64,000 nucleotides of DNA from Palsa-506 sp963836355 (lineage in GTDB: Bacteria > Actinomycetota > Actinomycetes > Streptosporangiales > Streptosporangiaceae): assembly GCA_963836355.1 (NCBI GenBank), contig CAWIJO010000007.1, positions 713,280 through 777,279 of the forward strand, given 5' to 3'. The notes below the pieces were generated by a model. The model worked only from the letters and a program-made list of their open reading frames with translations, had not been told where the DNA came from and made no database searches. Both the position numbers and the translations under genes were made by a program. Each line of letters begins with the position of its first letter. The first letter of the stretch is position 1. Shown piece by piece: positions 45,630 to 54,731 of the stretch.

Positions 45630-47598
45630 TCAGCGGCCGGCGGCGGGCGCGTGCAGGCCGGCTTGGCGCTGCTCCTGCGTTGCCGTGGCGGCGACGCCGA
45701 ACCGGCGCAGCCGCAGGCTGTTCCACACGACGAACGCCGAGGACAGGTTCATCGCGGCCGCGGCGATCAGCGGGTTGAGGAGTCCGAGGGCGGCCAGCGG
45801 CAGCGCCGCGACGTTGTAGCCGAAAGCCCAGCCGAGATTGCGCCGGATGGTCGTGAAGGTGCCGCGGGCGAGCTTGATCGCGCCGGGAACGATCTGCAGG
45901 TCGTCCCTGAGCAAGATCATGTCCGCGGCGCAGATGGCGACATCGGTGCCTGACCCGAGGGCCAGCCCAAGGTCGGCGGCGGCCAGGGCCGGGCCGTCGT
46001 TGACCCCGTCGCCGACCATGGCGACCGAGCGGCCCTTGGCCTGGAGCCCCGCGATCACCGCGGCCTTGCCGGCCGGCAGCGCCTCGGCGATGACCTCGTC
46101 GATCCCGGCCGCCGCCGCGACTGCGCGGGCGGTGGCCTTGCTGTCGCCAGTTAGCAGCACCGTGCGCAGGCCGAGCCCGCGGAGCCCGGCGACGGCCGGC
46201 GCGGCCGACGGCTTGATCGTGTCGGCGACCGCCAGCGCTCCCCGGATCTCGCCGTCCCAGCCGGCCAGCACCACCGTGCAGCCGGCCTGTTCCCATGCCG
46301 CGCGCTGACCGCCCAGGGACTCCGGAACCCGCATGCCGCGATCGCGGAACAGCTTCTCGTTCCCGACGGTGACCTCATGCCCGTCCACGACCGGCTAGCA
46401 GCCAGGCGGCGAGCGTCAGCAGCGAAAGGACCAGCACGCCCGGCACGAACACGGCCGAGATGCGGTCGGCCAGGCGCTGGATGGCGGCCTTCTGCGCCTG
46501 CGCCTCCTCGACCAGCCGGATCAGGTGCGCGAGCTGGGTGTCCTTGCCCACCGCGGCGGCCCGCACGACCAGGCGGCCGGTCAGCGCGATGGTCCCGGCC
46601 ACGACGCTGCCGCCCTCGGCCACCTCAGCTGGCACGGACTCGCCGGTCATCATGCTGCGGTCCACCGCTGACTGCCCGAACTCGACATCGCCGTCCGCCG
46701 CGATCGTCTCCCCCGGCCGGACCACGAATAGGTCGCCGGCCCGCAGCCCGGCGACGGGGATGCGGCGCTCGCTCCCGTCGCCGGCCAGGACGCAGGCATC
46801 TTTCGCGCCGGACTCCGCGAGGTCACGCATCGCCTCGCCAGCTGATCGCCGCGCCCTGGCCTCGAAGAACCGGCCGGCCAGCAGCAGCGTGGTCACCGAC
46901 GCGGCGACCTCCAGGTAGATACCGCCGCCGGAGCCGTGGATCAGCTGATGCAGCGCGCTCTCGCGCCGGCTGCCGCGGTCAAGGAAGAACATCGCGTACA
47001 CCGACCAGCCGCAGGCGGCGGTGATGCCCAGCGACACCAGGGTGTCCATCGAGCAGGAGCCGTGCCGGGCGTTCCGCAGCGCCGCGCGGTGGAACGGCCA
47101 GGCCGCCCACAGCGCCACCGGCGCGGCCATCGCCACCAGCAGCCACTGCCAGCCGGGGAACCGGTAGACCGGGAACAAGGACAGCGCGATGGAAACGTCC
47201 GACAGCGGGATGAAGAAGATCAGCGCGAGAATCAGCCTGCGCTTCAGATAGCGGGCCTGAGCGTCGCCAGGCCCCGGTTCCCGCCCGTGCTCCGCCGCGG
47301 GCCCGATCACCTCCGCGCCGTACCCGGCCTGCTCGACCTCGGCGATCAGCATCTGCGCCGTGACCCCGGCCGGCGCGGTGATGCTGGCGCGCTCCGTCGC
47401 GTAGTTGACGGTCGCGCTGACATCGCCGATCCTGCTGAGTTTCTTCTCCACCCGGGCGGCGCACGCGGCGCACGTCATGCCCCGGATCGCCAGCTCGATT
47501 CCGGTCATGCTCGCCGGCTTTCCGACAGGCCCGGCCGGCGACAGTGCCAGCCCGCCCGCTGCCGGGCTGCCGGGCAGCGGCAAGCCATTGTCAGCCAC
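45630..47598 (-). pseudogene. P1B-type (copper-like) ATPase 1, internal deletion
   Basis: The N-terminal part (GTG 47598 to a stop at 46375) has an HMA domain GMTCAACAARVEKKL, membrane helices and the actuator motif MTGESVPAE. The C-terminal part, in another frame from about 46,390 to 45630, resumes at DGHEVTVGNEKLF and carries LLTGDSKATARA, MVGDGVNDGPALAAADLGLA and the last helices. Between them roughly 200 residues are missing, including the metal-binding CPC helix and the phosphorylation motif DKTGT. Without the catalytic Asp no transport is possible. It is divergent from the CopZ-like gene. Confidence 0.88.
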
Positions 47599-47673
47599 CT
47601 GGCCAAGGTACTATCACACGGCAACGCGGCAAAAGGCATTACGCTTACTTTGCCGGGCGCTAGCATCGTTGTC

Positions 47674-47886
47674 ATGGCCGTGCATACCATTACTGTCGCC
47701 GGAATGAGTTGCGGGCATTGCGCGGATGCGGTGCGAGCGGAAATCAGCAAGCTGCCCGGCGTGAATGCCGTCGACGTTGACGTAGACAGTGGCAGGGTGC
47801 AGCTGACTAATGATTCCGAAGTACCGGCCGCCGCGCTCCGGATCGCTGTCGAGGAGGCCGGTTACGAGCTGGCAGGCCCGTCTTAG
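47674..47886 (+). CDS. copZ: CopZ-like heavy-metal-associated (HMA) chaperone
   Basis: 70 residues from ATG 47674. The HMA fold is complete: HTITVAGMSCGHCADAVRAE with the CxxC copper-binding site, then ISKLPGVNAVDVDVDSGRVQ and a C-terminal RIAVEEAGYELAG. CopZ-type proteins hand copper(I) to P1B ATPases. It faces the broken ATPase 1 across a 75-bp shared promoter region. No ribosome site is obvious, so leaderless translation is possible. No CsoR gene is seen. Confidence 0.9.
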   Translation: MAVHTITVAGMSCGHCADAVRAEISKLPGVNAVDVDVDSGRVQLTNDSEVPAAALRIAVEEAGYELAGPS

Positions 47887-47941
47887 ATTTTCTTAACGGG
47901 CTTCCGGGCGCCAGCGCGGCCGGTGGGCTGGCCACCTCCTC

Positions 47942-48667
47942 ACAGCATCAGCACGAGCATGTAGCCCATCGTGAGTCCCATCGCTATCTCGCAGCAGGCG
48001 GCCAGCCGGGGGGACATCGGCGTGTTCCCGGCGGCCGGCCCCGGCCGGCGTCCTCAGCGGCCGTGCCGGGGCGTTCGGCGGCTGCCAGCCCAGTTTGCGT
48101 TCCGGCGCTCATCGCAGCGCCGGATCCGGCCAGCACGGGCTCCGCGGCGCGCGCCGGCCGCAAGCCGGCGACCGGGGCCAGCGATGTGAATTGGTCGGTG
48201 GTCCAGATGACGTAGCCGAGCAGCGCGAGCAGGAAAGCGAGGCCGAGCGCGGGGAAATGCGCGGCGCCTGCTCCGCCCATGGCCATCCCCGCCGCAGTGC
48301 CGACGGCGCCCGCCGCGGAGAACGCGAGGAACATGTACAGCATCGCGCCGCTGGCCAGCAGGTGCGGTACGTGATGACCGGGCCGCTGTCCGTCGGCGGC
48401 GTGGCCGCGGCGGGCACGCACGATCTGCCAGCCGAACCAGGCTGTCGCGGCAGCGAAGATGACCTCCCAGCCGCTGTCCCAGAAGGGGTTCAGCCGCGGC
48501 ACCAGCATTCCCGCCATCGCCACGCCCATGAACACGTGCACGGTATCGACGTCATACTCGGTCGGCCGCCGCATCCGGCGGGCGCCCGCCAGCCGGGTAA
48601 CGCAGTAGGCGGCGGTGCCGATCATGACGGCCGCGAGTATGCCCGCAAGCCAGCTAGGCCCGCCCAT
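47942..48667 (-). CDS. DUF5134-family membrane protein, 3' frameshift
   Basis: ATG at 48667, one base after the stop of the upstream gene. DUF5134 features: RRPTEYDVDTVHVFMGVAMA, MLVPRLNPFW and WEVIFAAATAWFGWQIV. About six helices. The predicted frame ends at 47984 with PPGWPPAAR, but the next frame gives a typical last helix, SPRLAACCEIAMGLTMGYML VLML, stopping at 47942. The shift falls at a run of six G (48008-48013), so it is either a mutation, an error or slippage. Family function unknown; often near copper genes. Confidence 0.75.
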
Positions 48668-48668
48668 G

Positions 48669-49664
48669 TCATGCTCCTATCGGCTGCGTTGACTGCGCTG
48701 ACTGCGACGATGCGGGCGCCGTCGCCCCGGCCGGCCAGTAGGCCACCGCGAGGAGGGCGAGCAGCGGGGCCGAGTTGACGTCGGTGCCCGAGCCGGTGAA
48801 GACCTCACCGAGCCCCTGAGCAATCCACATGGCCGCGGCCACGACGATCGCCAGGATGATGGTCACCCGGGCGGCTGGAGGCGGCAGGTAGGCTCCCACG
48901 GCAACGATGGCGAACGCGGCAGCGAGCAGGACCGAGACCAGCAGGCCATAATGGCTCAGCGCGCTCCCGGCATGATTTCCGGCCCAGGCCAGCCACGCCG
49001 GTTCCCCGGACGCCATGTCCGAGAGCATGCCGCTGATCCCCTGCGGCGCCCGCGAGGCCGGCAGCAGCGCGAAGTACGCCAGGCTCGCCCACAAAATAAG
49101 CCACAGTGCCCTGGCCGGCCGCGCGCCGACCGCGCGGCCCGCGACGAACGGCGCCGCGCGGTCCCTGGCCACGGGCCACAACAAGACCGCCAGCAGCGCG
49201 TAAAGGATCACCGCCCCGGGCGCGCCATCGACGGGGCTGGCGTCGCCGGTCAGCACCCCGTTGAGCCCTTCGCCGAGCCACCACACGGCCAGCGACCACA
49301 CGATGGAGGCAGCGAGAGCGGCCTTGACCGTGGGCCGCCACGCGATCCCCAGCCCTAGCAGCAGCTGGATCGTGGCGAAAGCAGCATTCATCCGCACGAC
49401 GTGATGATCAATCAGGTGAGCCGACCAGCTGATCGGGCCGGCGATGAACGCCGGATCCCCGTCCGCCGTGCCAGCCAGCATCCGCGGGAAAGCCCGGGTG
49501 AACATGAAGGGCTGATATTGCAGCACCGCGTCAAGCAGCCAGATGCCGGCCAGCGCGAGCTGCAGCTTCCGCCGCGCGTCCGGCACGGCCCAGCGTTCCT
49601 GCATACCTGCGCCGGACCTGCCCTGCCAGGCCGAGCCAGTGCCGGCCGCGAGGCTCTCGCTCAT
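48669..49664 (-). CDS. Polytopic membrane protein (DoxX-like), hypothetical
   Basis: ATG at 49664 (AAGGAA upstream) gives 331 residues with about eight helices. The stretch LALAGIWLLDAVLQYQPFMF, then RMLAGTADGDPAFIAGPISW and HHVVRMNAAFATIQLLLGLG, resembles DoxX-like proteins. It is co-transcribed with the DUF5134 gene. Because it borders copper-handling genes a role in metal or redox stress is possible, but this is inference. Confidence 0.7.
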   Translation of the reverse strand: MSESLAAGTGSAWQGRSGAGMQERWAVPDARRKLQLALAGIWLLDAVLQYQPFMFTRAFPRMLAGTADGDPAFIAGPISWSAHLIDHHVVRMNAAFATIQLLLGLGIAWRPTVKAALAASIVWSLAVWWLGEGLNGVLTGDASPVDGAPGAVILYALLAVLLWPVARDRAAPFVAGRAVGARPARALWLILWASLAYFALLPASRAPQGISGMLSDMASGEPAWLAWAGNHAGSALSHYGLLVSVLLAAAFAIVAVGAYLPPPAARVTIILAIVVAAAMWIAQGLGEVFTGSGTDVNSAPLLALLAVAYWPAGATAPASSQSAQSTQPIGA

Positions 49665-49976
49665 CGCCGATTCCTTTCCCGGGAACGGCATGACGCTATT
49701 GCGCAGCCAGCGCGCGCGGCAAGCATAGACGGCAACTCGCCGCCAATTCAGGCGCAATTCCCGTGCCCGCGAAACCCGGCACGGGTATTCAGTAAACCCT
49801 GCCACCGTATTCGCTAAACCCCGCCGGGGTATTTCGATTACCCGGAGGTGGTATCGGAGGCCCGGCGGGAGTGCTGCCGCCGGGTGAGGTGCCTGCAATA
49901 CTGGGTCAGCTCTCGCCGCGGGCGCGACCCTCGGCCGGCGCCTACGGTGCCCTCACGTCTCCAGACTGGAGCCACA
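49665..49976. promoter_or_regulatory. Divergent regulatory region with operator-like repeats
   Basis: Between divergent membrane-protein genes lie two tandem 22-bp direct repeats (49782-49803 and 49804-49825, 16 of 22 identical, core GTATTC-n2-TAAACCC). A perfect inverted repeat GGGTA-n7-TACCC follows at 49827-49843. Nothing coding. The arrangement looks like regulator binding sites serving the metal ATPase cluster on the right, the membrane genes on the left, or both. Confidence 0.5.
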
Positions 49977-50228
49977 GTGAGTCCGCCGTTCCGGCTATGC
50001 GCTTTCGGCCTGCTGCTGGTCGCGATCTTCCTCGGCGCGCGGGCAGCCGGGTCAAGCCTCGGCCCGGTCACCGCAACGTACGTGCCCGCCGGCACCGGTC
50101 CGGGGCCGGCGGATAGGGGCACTGGCGGCTCGATGAACATGGGCCCCCGTCCGGCGGGCGCGGGCACCCGAGCGCCCCGGCACGTGCGCGCCGCCCCGGC
50201 CAGGCAGGCTGGGCGGGAGGGACGCTGA
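49977..50228 (+). CDS. Small membrane-anchored protein with Met-rich motif
   Basis: GTG at 49977 with GGAG upstream gives 83 residues. One N-terminal helix (RLCAFGLLLVAIFLGARAAG) anchors an extracytoplasmic tail containing GGSMNMGPRP, a possible copper-binding Met cluster. Its stop overlaps the ATPase start (TGATG). Small proteins like this commonly precede copper ATPases in actinomycetes. The role is not established. Confidence 0.7.
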   Translation: MSPPFRLCAFGLLLVAIFLGARAAGSSLGPVTATYVPAGTGPGPADRGTGGSMNMGPRPAGAGTRAPRHVRAAPARQAGREGR

Positions 50229-51690
50229 TGACCAGCGCGCCGTCCGTGCCGGGCACCACGGTGGAGCTGGCCATCGGGGGCATGACTTGCGGAGCGTGCG
50301 CAGCCAGGATCGAGAAGCGCCTGAACCTGCTCGAAGGGGTGACGGCAACCGTCAATTACGCCACCGAACGCGCGTACCTCACGTCCGCCGGCGGCCGGGA
50401 ACTCGCCGAGCTGATCACCGCGATCGAGGCCGCCGGCTACCGCGCCGCCCCGCCCGGGCCTGCCGGCGACCCGAAGCCGGCCACCACCGCGCGGACCCGT
50501 GAGCTGGGATGGCGCCTCGCCGCCTGTGTCCCGCTGGCCGTTCCCGTGGTCGCGCTGGCGATGGTCCCGTCCGCGCAGTTCACCGGCTGGCAGTGGGTCA
50601 GCCTGGCCCTGAACATCCCGGTCGTGGCCTGGGGCGCGCTGCCGCTGCACCGCGCCGCCTGGGCCAGCCTCGCGCACGCGACCGCGACGATGGACACGCT
50701 CGTGAGCCTGGGCATCACCGCGTCCTTCGCCTGGTCCCTCTACGCGCTGGCGTTCGGCGGCGCGGGCATGCCCGGCATGCACATGCCGTTCGCCCTCGCC
50801 TACGGGCCGGCCGCCCAGCAGGCGCTCTACCTGGACGTCGCGGCGGGAGTCACGGTCTCAGTGCTCACCGGCCGTTACCTGGAAGCCCGGGCGAAGGACC
50901 GCTCCGGCTCGGCGCTGACCGCGCTGGCGCAGCTCGGCACCAGGACCGTCGCGGTACTGCGCGACGGCCCGCCGCGCTGCTGGCCGGCCTGAGCCGCGGC
51001 GCCGAGCTGGGGATCCTCGTCAAGGGCATGACGGCCCTGGAATCAGCGCGCCGGATCAGCGTCGTGGTCCTGGACAAGACCGGCACCATCACCACCGGGA
51101 AAATGTCCCTGCGCCTCGTCACCGCAGCGGCGGGCGCTGACGAGAAGGAAGCACTACTGCTCGCCGGAGCGGTGGAGGACCCATCCGAGCACCCGGTCGG
51201 CCAGGCGATAGCACGCGAAGCCGCCGCGCGCCTCGGCGCCCTGCCGCCGGTCACCGGGTTCGCCAGCCTGCCCGGCGCTGGCGTGCGGGGAACCGTGGCA
51301 GGCCGGCCCGTCGTGCTCGGCAGCATCCAGCTTTTCGATGAACTCGGTATCGCCGTCCCGGCCGAACTGCACGAGGCGGCCCGGCGAGCGGAAGACGCCG
51401 GCCATACCGCGATCCTCATCGGCTGGGACGCGCGGGCACGGGCGGTGCTCGCTGTCACCGATTCCATCAGGCCAGGCGCCGCGGCGGCAGTAGCCAGGCT
51501 CCGGCAGCTCGGCTTGCGGGTGGCCCTGGTCACCGGGGATAACAGCCGCAGCGCCCGGGCCATAGCGGCCCAGGCCGGCCTCGCCACCGCCGCCGTGTTC
51601 GCCGGCGTCCGGCCAGACGGCAAGACCGCCATCATCCGGGACCTGCAGTCCGCTGGGCTGCAGGTGGCGATGGCCCGCGCGGCGCAGCAG
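50228..51690 (+). pseudogene. P1B-type ATPase 2, two deletions
   Basis: Residues 1-70 are an HMA domain (IGGMTCGACAARIEKRLNLL). Helices 1-4 follow up to TRTVAVLRDG, where the frame breaks at about 50,968. The next frame resumes at PAALLAGLSRGAELGILVKG and contains DKTGTITTGKMSL, EHPVGQAIARE and VTGDNSRSARAIAAQ, then ends at LQVAMARAAQQ. Missing are the actuator TGES loop, the CPC helix and, at the 3' end, GDGVND and the last helices. The end runs into the PCuAC-like gene. It is not functional. Confidence 0.88.
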
Positions 51691-51724
51691 GCTGCGCGAT
51701 CTCACGATCGCGGCACTGGCACCG

Positions 51725-52177
51725 GTGACCTGCGCCGCGATCCTTACCGGGCTGCTGTCAGCATGGGTGGCCACCGGCGGCGCCGGGACCATCACCCGGG
51801 TACAGCTAAAGATCACCATGGCCGCGGTCTCCATCCGCGCCTTCACCGCCAGCGGCGCGTCCGCGGGCAGTGCAACCACCTATCTCACCATCACCAACCT
51901 CAGCAGCAGCCCAGATGAGCTGGTCTCCGCCCGCAGGCCCGCCTGCAGCCACGTCGTGCTGACCCGGCACGCCAGCACAGCCGGTTCCGGCCCGGTCATT
52001 GCCGGCCTGCCCATCCCGGCTCACCGCAGCACCGCCTTGAGCCCGTTCGGCAACGACGTCATCCTCATCGATCCCGTGCCCCTCCAGGTCGGCCAGCTAG
52101 TCCTGCTGACCCTGACCTTCCGCCAGGCTGGCCCGATCACTGTCGAGGCCACCGTGACGCCGCCGGGAACTCCCTGA
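51725..52177 (+). CDS. PCuAC-like copper chaperone domain protein, probably 5'-truncated
   Basis: The protein shows an N-terminal helix (AAILTGLLSAWVATGG) and a PCuAC-type beta fold (TTYLTITNLSSSPDELVSAR ... GLPIPAHRSTALSPFGNDVI). The usual copper ligands of this family (H-x-M ... M-x-H) are not evident; LSPFGNDVILID has Asn and Ile at likely positions. In-frame sequence upstream (LRDLTIAALAPV) looks like the real signal peptide start, lost in the deletion that also cut ATPase 2, so GTG 51725 is a makeshift start. Confidence 0.6.
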   Translation: MTCAAILTGLLSAWVATGGAGTITRVQLKITMAAVSIRAFTASGASAGSATTYLTITNLSSSPDELVSARRPACSHVVLTRHASTAGSGPVIAGLPIPAHRSTALSPFGNDVILIDPVPLQVGQLVLLTLTFRQAGPITVEATVTPPGTP

Positions 52178-52295
52178 CCCGCGCCGTCACCGCCGGACCG
52201 AGGTATCAGGACTGCGGGACCGGGCATGTCGGAAATCTGCGGCGGCCCGGCCATGCCAGTGCCACAATCGGTGGCAACCTGCCGGAGGAGCCGCC

Positions 52296-53216
52296 ATGCC
52301 AGGCCGGAACGGCCGCCATCATGCGCCGGGGAATGCCCGGGCAGAGGGATTAGACCGGCGCCGGCTACTGCGAACCGCTGCCTTTCTCGGTGTCCTTGTC
52401 CCCGGAACGGCAGTAGGCATTGCCTGGCTGATGCGGCACGCCGAGAGCGCCCCGGCGGCGAACATCGCGCGACCCGGGCCTTTGCCGCAGGCCGGGCCGC
52501 CGCCGGCCGCGGCCAGTCCCAGGCCCCATCCCAGCGGCGCAGCGCCGCTGGCGGGGAAGGTGGTGGTGATCGACCCGGGCCACAACCCGAACAACCCGGA
52601 TCACGCCGCTGAGATCGACCGCCTGGTTCAGGCGGGCGGCTTCACGAAGCCCTGCGACACCGTCGGCGCTGAGACCGACGCCGGATACCCCGAGTTCGAC
52701 TTCACCCTGGACGTCGCCCGCCGGGCACGTGTCATCCTGCGGGCCGCGGGCGCAAAGGTGATCTTCACCCAGAACGGCCGCATGGTGTACGGCCCGTGCG
52801 TGACCCTGCGCGCGGCGATCAGCAACCGGGCCCGGGCCGACGCGGCAATATCCATCCACGCCGACGGCGGGCCACCCGAAGGGTACGGCTTCGCGGCGCT
52901 GGTTCCCGAGCTCGTCAAGAACCAGTGGGCCGACAACAGCACGATCATCGAGCCGTCGCGCCGGCTCGGGCACGCGGTGGTCAAGCATTTCGCGTCGGCG
53001 ACGGGCCAGCCAGCCTCCACTTACCTCGGCGCAGACGGAATTCAGCCCCGCAACGACCTGGCCGGCCTTAACCTGTCCCTGGTACCCAAGGTATTCATCG
53101 AGTGCGCGAACATGCGCAACGCCGATGACGCCTCGAAGGTCACCAGCTCCCGGTGGCGGCACCACGCCGCCCAGGGCATAGCCGACTCCATCACCGCCTT
53201 CCTCACCACAGACTGA
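52296..53216 (+). CDS. N-acetylmuramoyl-L-alanine amidase (Amidase_3), Tat-exported
   Basis: ATG at 52296 with GGAGGAG upstream; 306 residues. Residues 21-45 are a Tat-type signal (DRRRLLRTAAFLGVLVPGTA), then a Pro/Ala linker. The Amidase_3 domain (about 85-305) shows VVVIDPGHNPNN with the zinc His, a second zinc/acid region, AAISIHADGGP and VFIECANMRNADDA with the catalytic Glu. It hydrolyses the amide between muramic acid and L-Ala in peptidoglycan, outside the membrane. Stand-alone gene. Confidence 0.92.
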   Translation: MPGRNGRHHAPGNARAEGLDRRRLLRTAAFLGVLVPGTAVGIAWLMRHAESAPAANIARPGPLPQAGPPPAAASPRPHPSGAAPLAGKVVVIDPGHNPNNPDHAAEIDRLVQAGGFTKPCDTVGAETDAGYPEFDFTLDVARRARVILRAAGAKVIFTQNGRMVYGPCVTLRAAISNRARADAAISIHADGGPPEGYGFAALVPELVKNQWADNSTIIEPSRRLGHAVVKHFASATGQPASTYLGADGIQPRNDLAGLNLSLVPKVFIECANMRNADDASKVTSSRWRHHAAQGIADSITAFLTTD

Positions 53217-53350
53217 ATGATTCCGGACATGCCGTTACCGCGACGCATCCACGCGGTCAACATGCCGAGTCGCCATGACTGAGATGGCCGTTGCGGGGAT
53301 GGTTGAACAGCGGGGAACACCCAGCACCGTGACGTAGTCCTGCTCGTCAG

Positions 53351-53569
53351 CTACGTACTGCCATTGCCTGCCCACCGCCGCCCGGCTCGCTGTGCGTAAT
53401 CCCGCCGGAGCGCCTCGCGCAGCTCGGCAGAGCCGTCGCGCGAGATCGTCACGAACGGATCCGTAAGCGGGACAGCGAGCCAGACGCCGTCCCGGCAATC
53501 GATCTGGTACGCGTCATCCCAGTGCCAGCGCAGGTCCGTCAGCGTGCTCTGCGCGTCGCTATCCAGCAT
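53351..53569 (-). CDS. Small hypothetical protein
   Basis: 72 residues, acidic and Trp-rich (TLTDLRWHWDDAYQIDCRDG, AELREALRRDYAQRAG). No family recognised. The composition looks coding (a regular helix at the end, no low complexity) and resembles short hypothetical proteins of actinomycetes that end in an R-DY helix. Confidence 0.5.
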   Translation of the reverse strand: MLDSDAQSTLTDLRWHWDDAYQIDCRDGVWLAVPLTDPFVTISRDGSAELREALRRDYAQRAGRRWAGNGST

Positions 53570-53673
53570 CCCGATGCCTCTTCGCCGAGGTCACTGCCCC
53601 AGCAGGCCCAGCGCGGCATCTTCCGCACACGAGAGCGTGACATCCGGCGGCATGACAGGGTAGAAGAGCATGA

Positions 53674-53729
53674 GGAGGCTCCCGAGCGGAAAGGCTGATT
53701 AGTCACCTTCTCTTCTACCGGGAGCCTCC
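53674..53729. repeat. 11-bp perfect inverted repeat with 34-bp loop
   Basis: GGAGGCTCCCG at 53674-53684 and CGGGAGCCTCC at 53719-53729 are perfect complements. Both are bordered by GTAGAAGAG-like sequence (left side direct, right side inverted). It may be the ends of a deleted insertion sequence or a MITE-like remnant. No transposase lies next to it. Confidence 0.6.
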
Positions 53730-54119
53730 CGCCGGTACCGGCATCCGCAAGGGCGTGTCGCCCGCCGATCGCAGCCACGCAGTCAGCCAGCGGAACCACG
53801 CCTGCAGCCAATCAGAAATCACAGCCTGTAACCGGAAGCCGTCAGATCAAGGGACGTCCCGCCGCAGGACCATCAGCAGCGATCACGCTGAACTACATGG
53901 CATTGGGGGCCAGGTCCAGCCGTGAGCGCGCATGGTAGGGCCCGCCCGCCGCGTGCTGGGCGTAGCGGCGACCAGCGGTTTTCTCGTCTCGATAATCAAC
54001 CAAAGACATGAACAGCTTTCGCACGCCCTCCGGTATTCTGGAATCGTCCGGGTGCTCGCTGTGTTTCTGGGTCTCGCTGTGTTTCTGGGTTATGTCGTTG
54101 AACCGCTGGGGAGCGTGGG
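53730..54119. other. Stretch without a supported gene
   Basis: No convincing gene. A short plus-strand frame (53,932-54,123) is hydrophobic but without a ribosome site. Base composition becomes richer in A and T from about 54,000. Confidence 0.35.
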
Positions 54120-54458
54120 CTAGACGATAGTAGCGACCGCTGAGCGCATCGACAACGCCGTGCCATAGCCAGCGGACATGCGCATCCGGAAATTGATTCG
54201 AAGTTGTTCTTCAATCACACGCGCGGCGATCCGAAATTGTTCGTACTGATGAGCCAAATCATCGAGATCAGTGCTCTGTCGCTGCTGCGTTTTGCCCCGG
54301 AAGATTAAGAAGCGTTGACCAGCCGCCCCCTGATGTGCCGCATAATGCTCCCTCCGCGTTTGTTCGATTAGCGGATGGTAAAAGCTATACGCCGTTTGCA
54401 TCATGTTGCAACTCAAGGAATTCTTAGCTGCCGTCGCTCTCGGAGACGTTGCACCCAT
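54120..54458 (-). CDS. Hypothetical protein, possibly the second half of a frameshifted gene
   Basis: 112 codons with AT-richer codon use than the neighbours. The part from MMQTAYSFYHPLIEQTRREH onward (KTQQRQSTDLDDLAHQYEQF, RIAARVIEEQLRINF) looks like a helical cytoplasmic domain. Its beginning overlaps the end of the membrane-helix gene at 54,413 in another frame. The two may be one gene broken by a frameshift near 54,430. No family recognised. Confidence 0.45.
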   Translation of the reverse strand: MGATSPRATAAKNSLSCNMMQTAYSFYHPLIEQTRREHYAAHQGAAGQRFLIFRGKTQQRQSTDLDDLAHQYEQFRIAARVIEEQLRINFRMRMSAGYGTALSMRSAVATIV

Positions 54459-54619
54459 CGAATCAGCAAACCCACAGCAACGCCGCCAAATATCGCCGCG
54501 ACAATTGGGCTAACGGCATTGAGGGTGACTTGCCGCCAGAATGCGGCTTGCGTCCAGAACGTGACTGCCGCTACATGACCATCGATCAACATCAGTTTAG
54601 GAGCGCTCAATGGCGGCAC
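54413..54619 (-). CDS. Small membrane protein
   Basis: 68 residues with one clear helix (SPIVAAIFGGVAVGLLIRWV) followed by basic QRLRERRQLR. This anchor-plus-basic-linker pattern is typical of membrane proteins with a C-terminal helical domain, and such a domain follows in the next frame at 54,120-54,458. Confidence 0.45.
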   Translation of the reverse strand: MPPLSAPKLMLIDGHVAAVTFWTQAAFWRQVTLNAVSPIVAAIFGGVAVGLLIRWVQRLRERRQLRIP

Positions 54620-54731
54620 TTGTAATCCTTAGCGCACGTTGAGTAACGGTTCCCTAGATTGCCGACTCATGTCGGTGGTCTCTACGGCAGGTAGGCGATA
54701 GGCGGCTGCTCCGGACACGGGCGGTTTGGGA

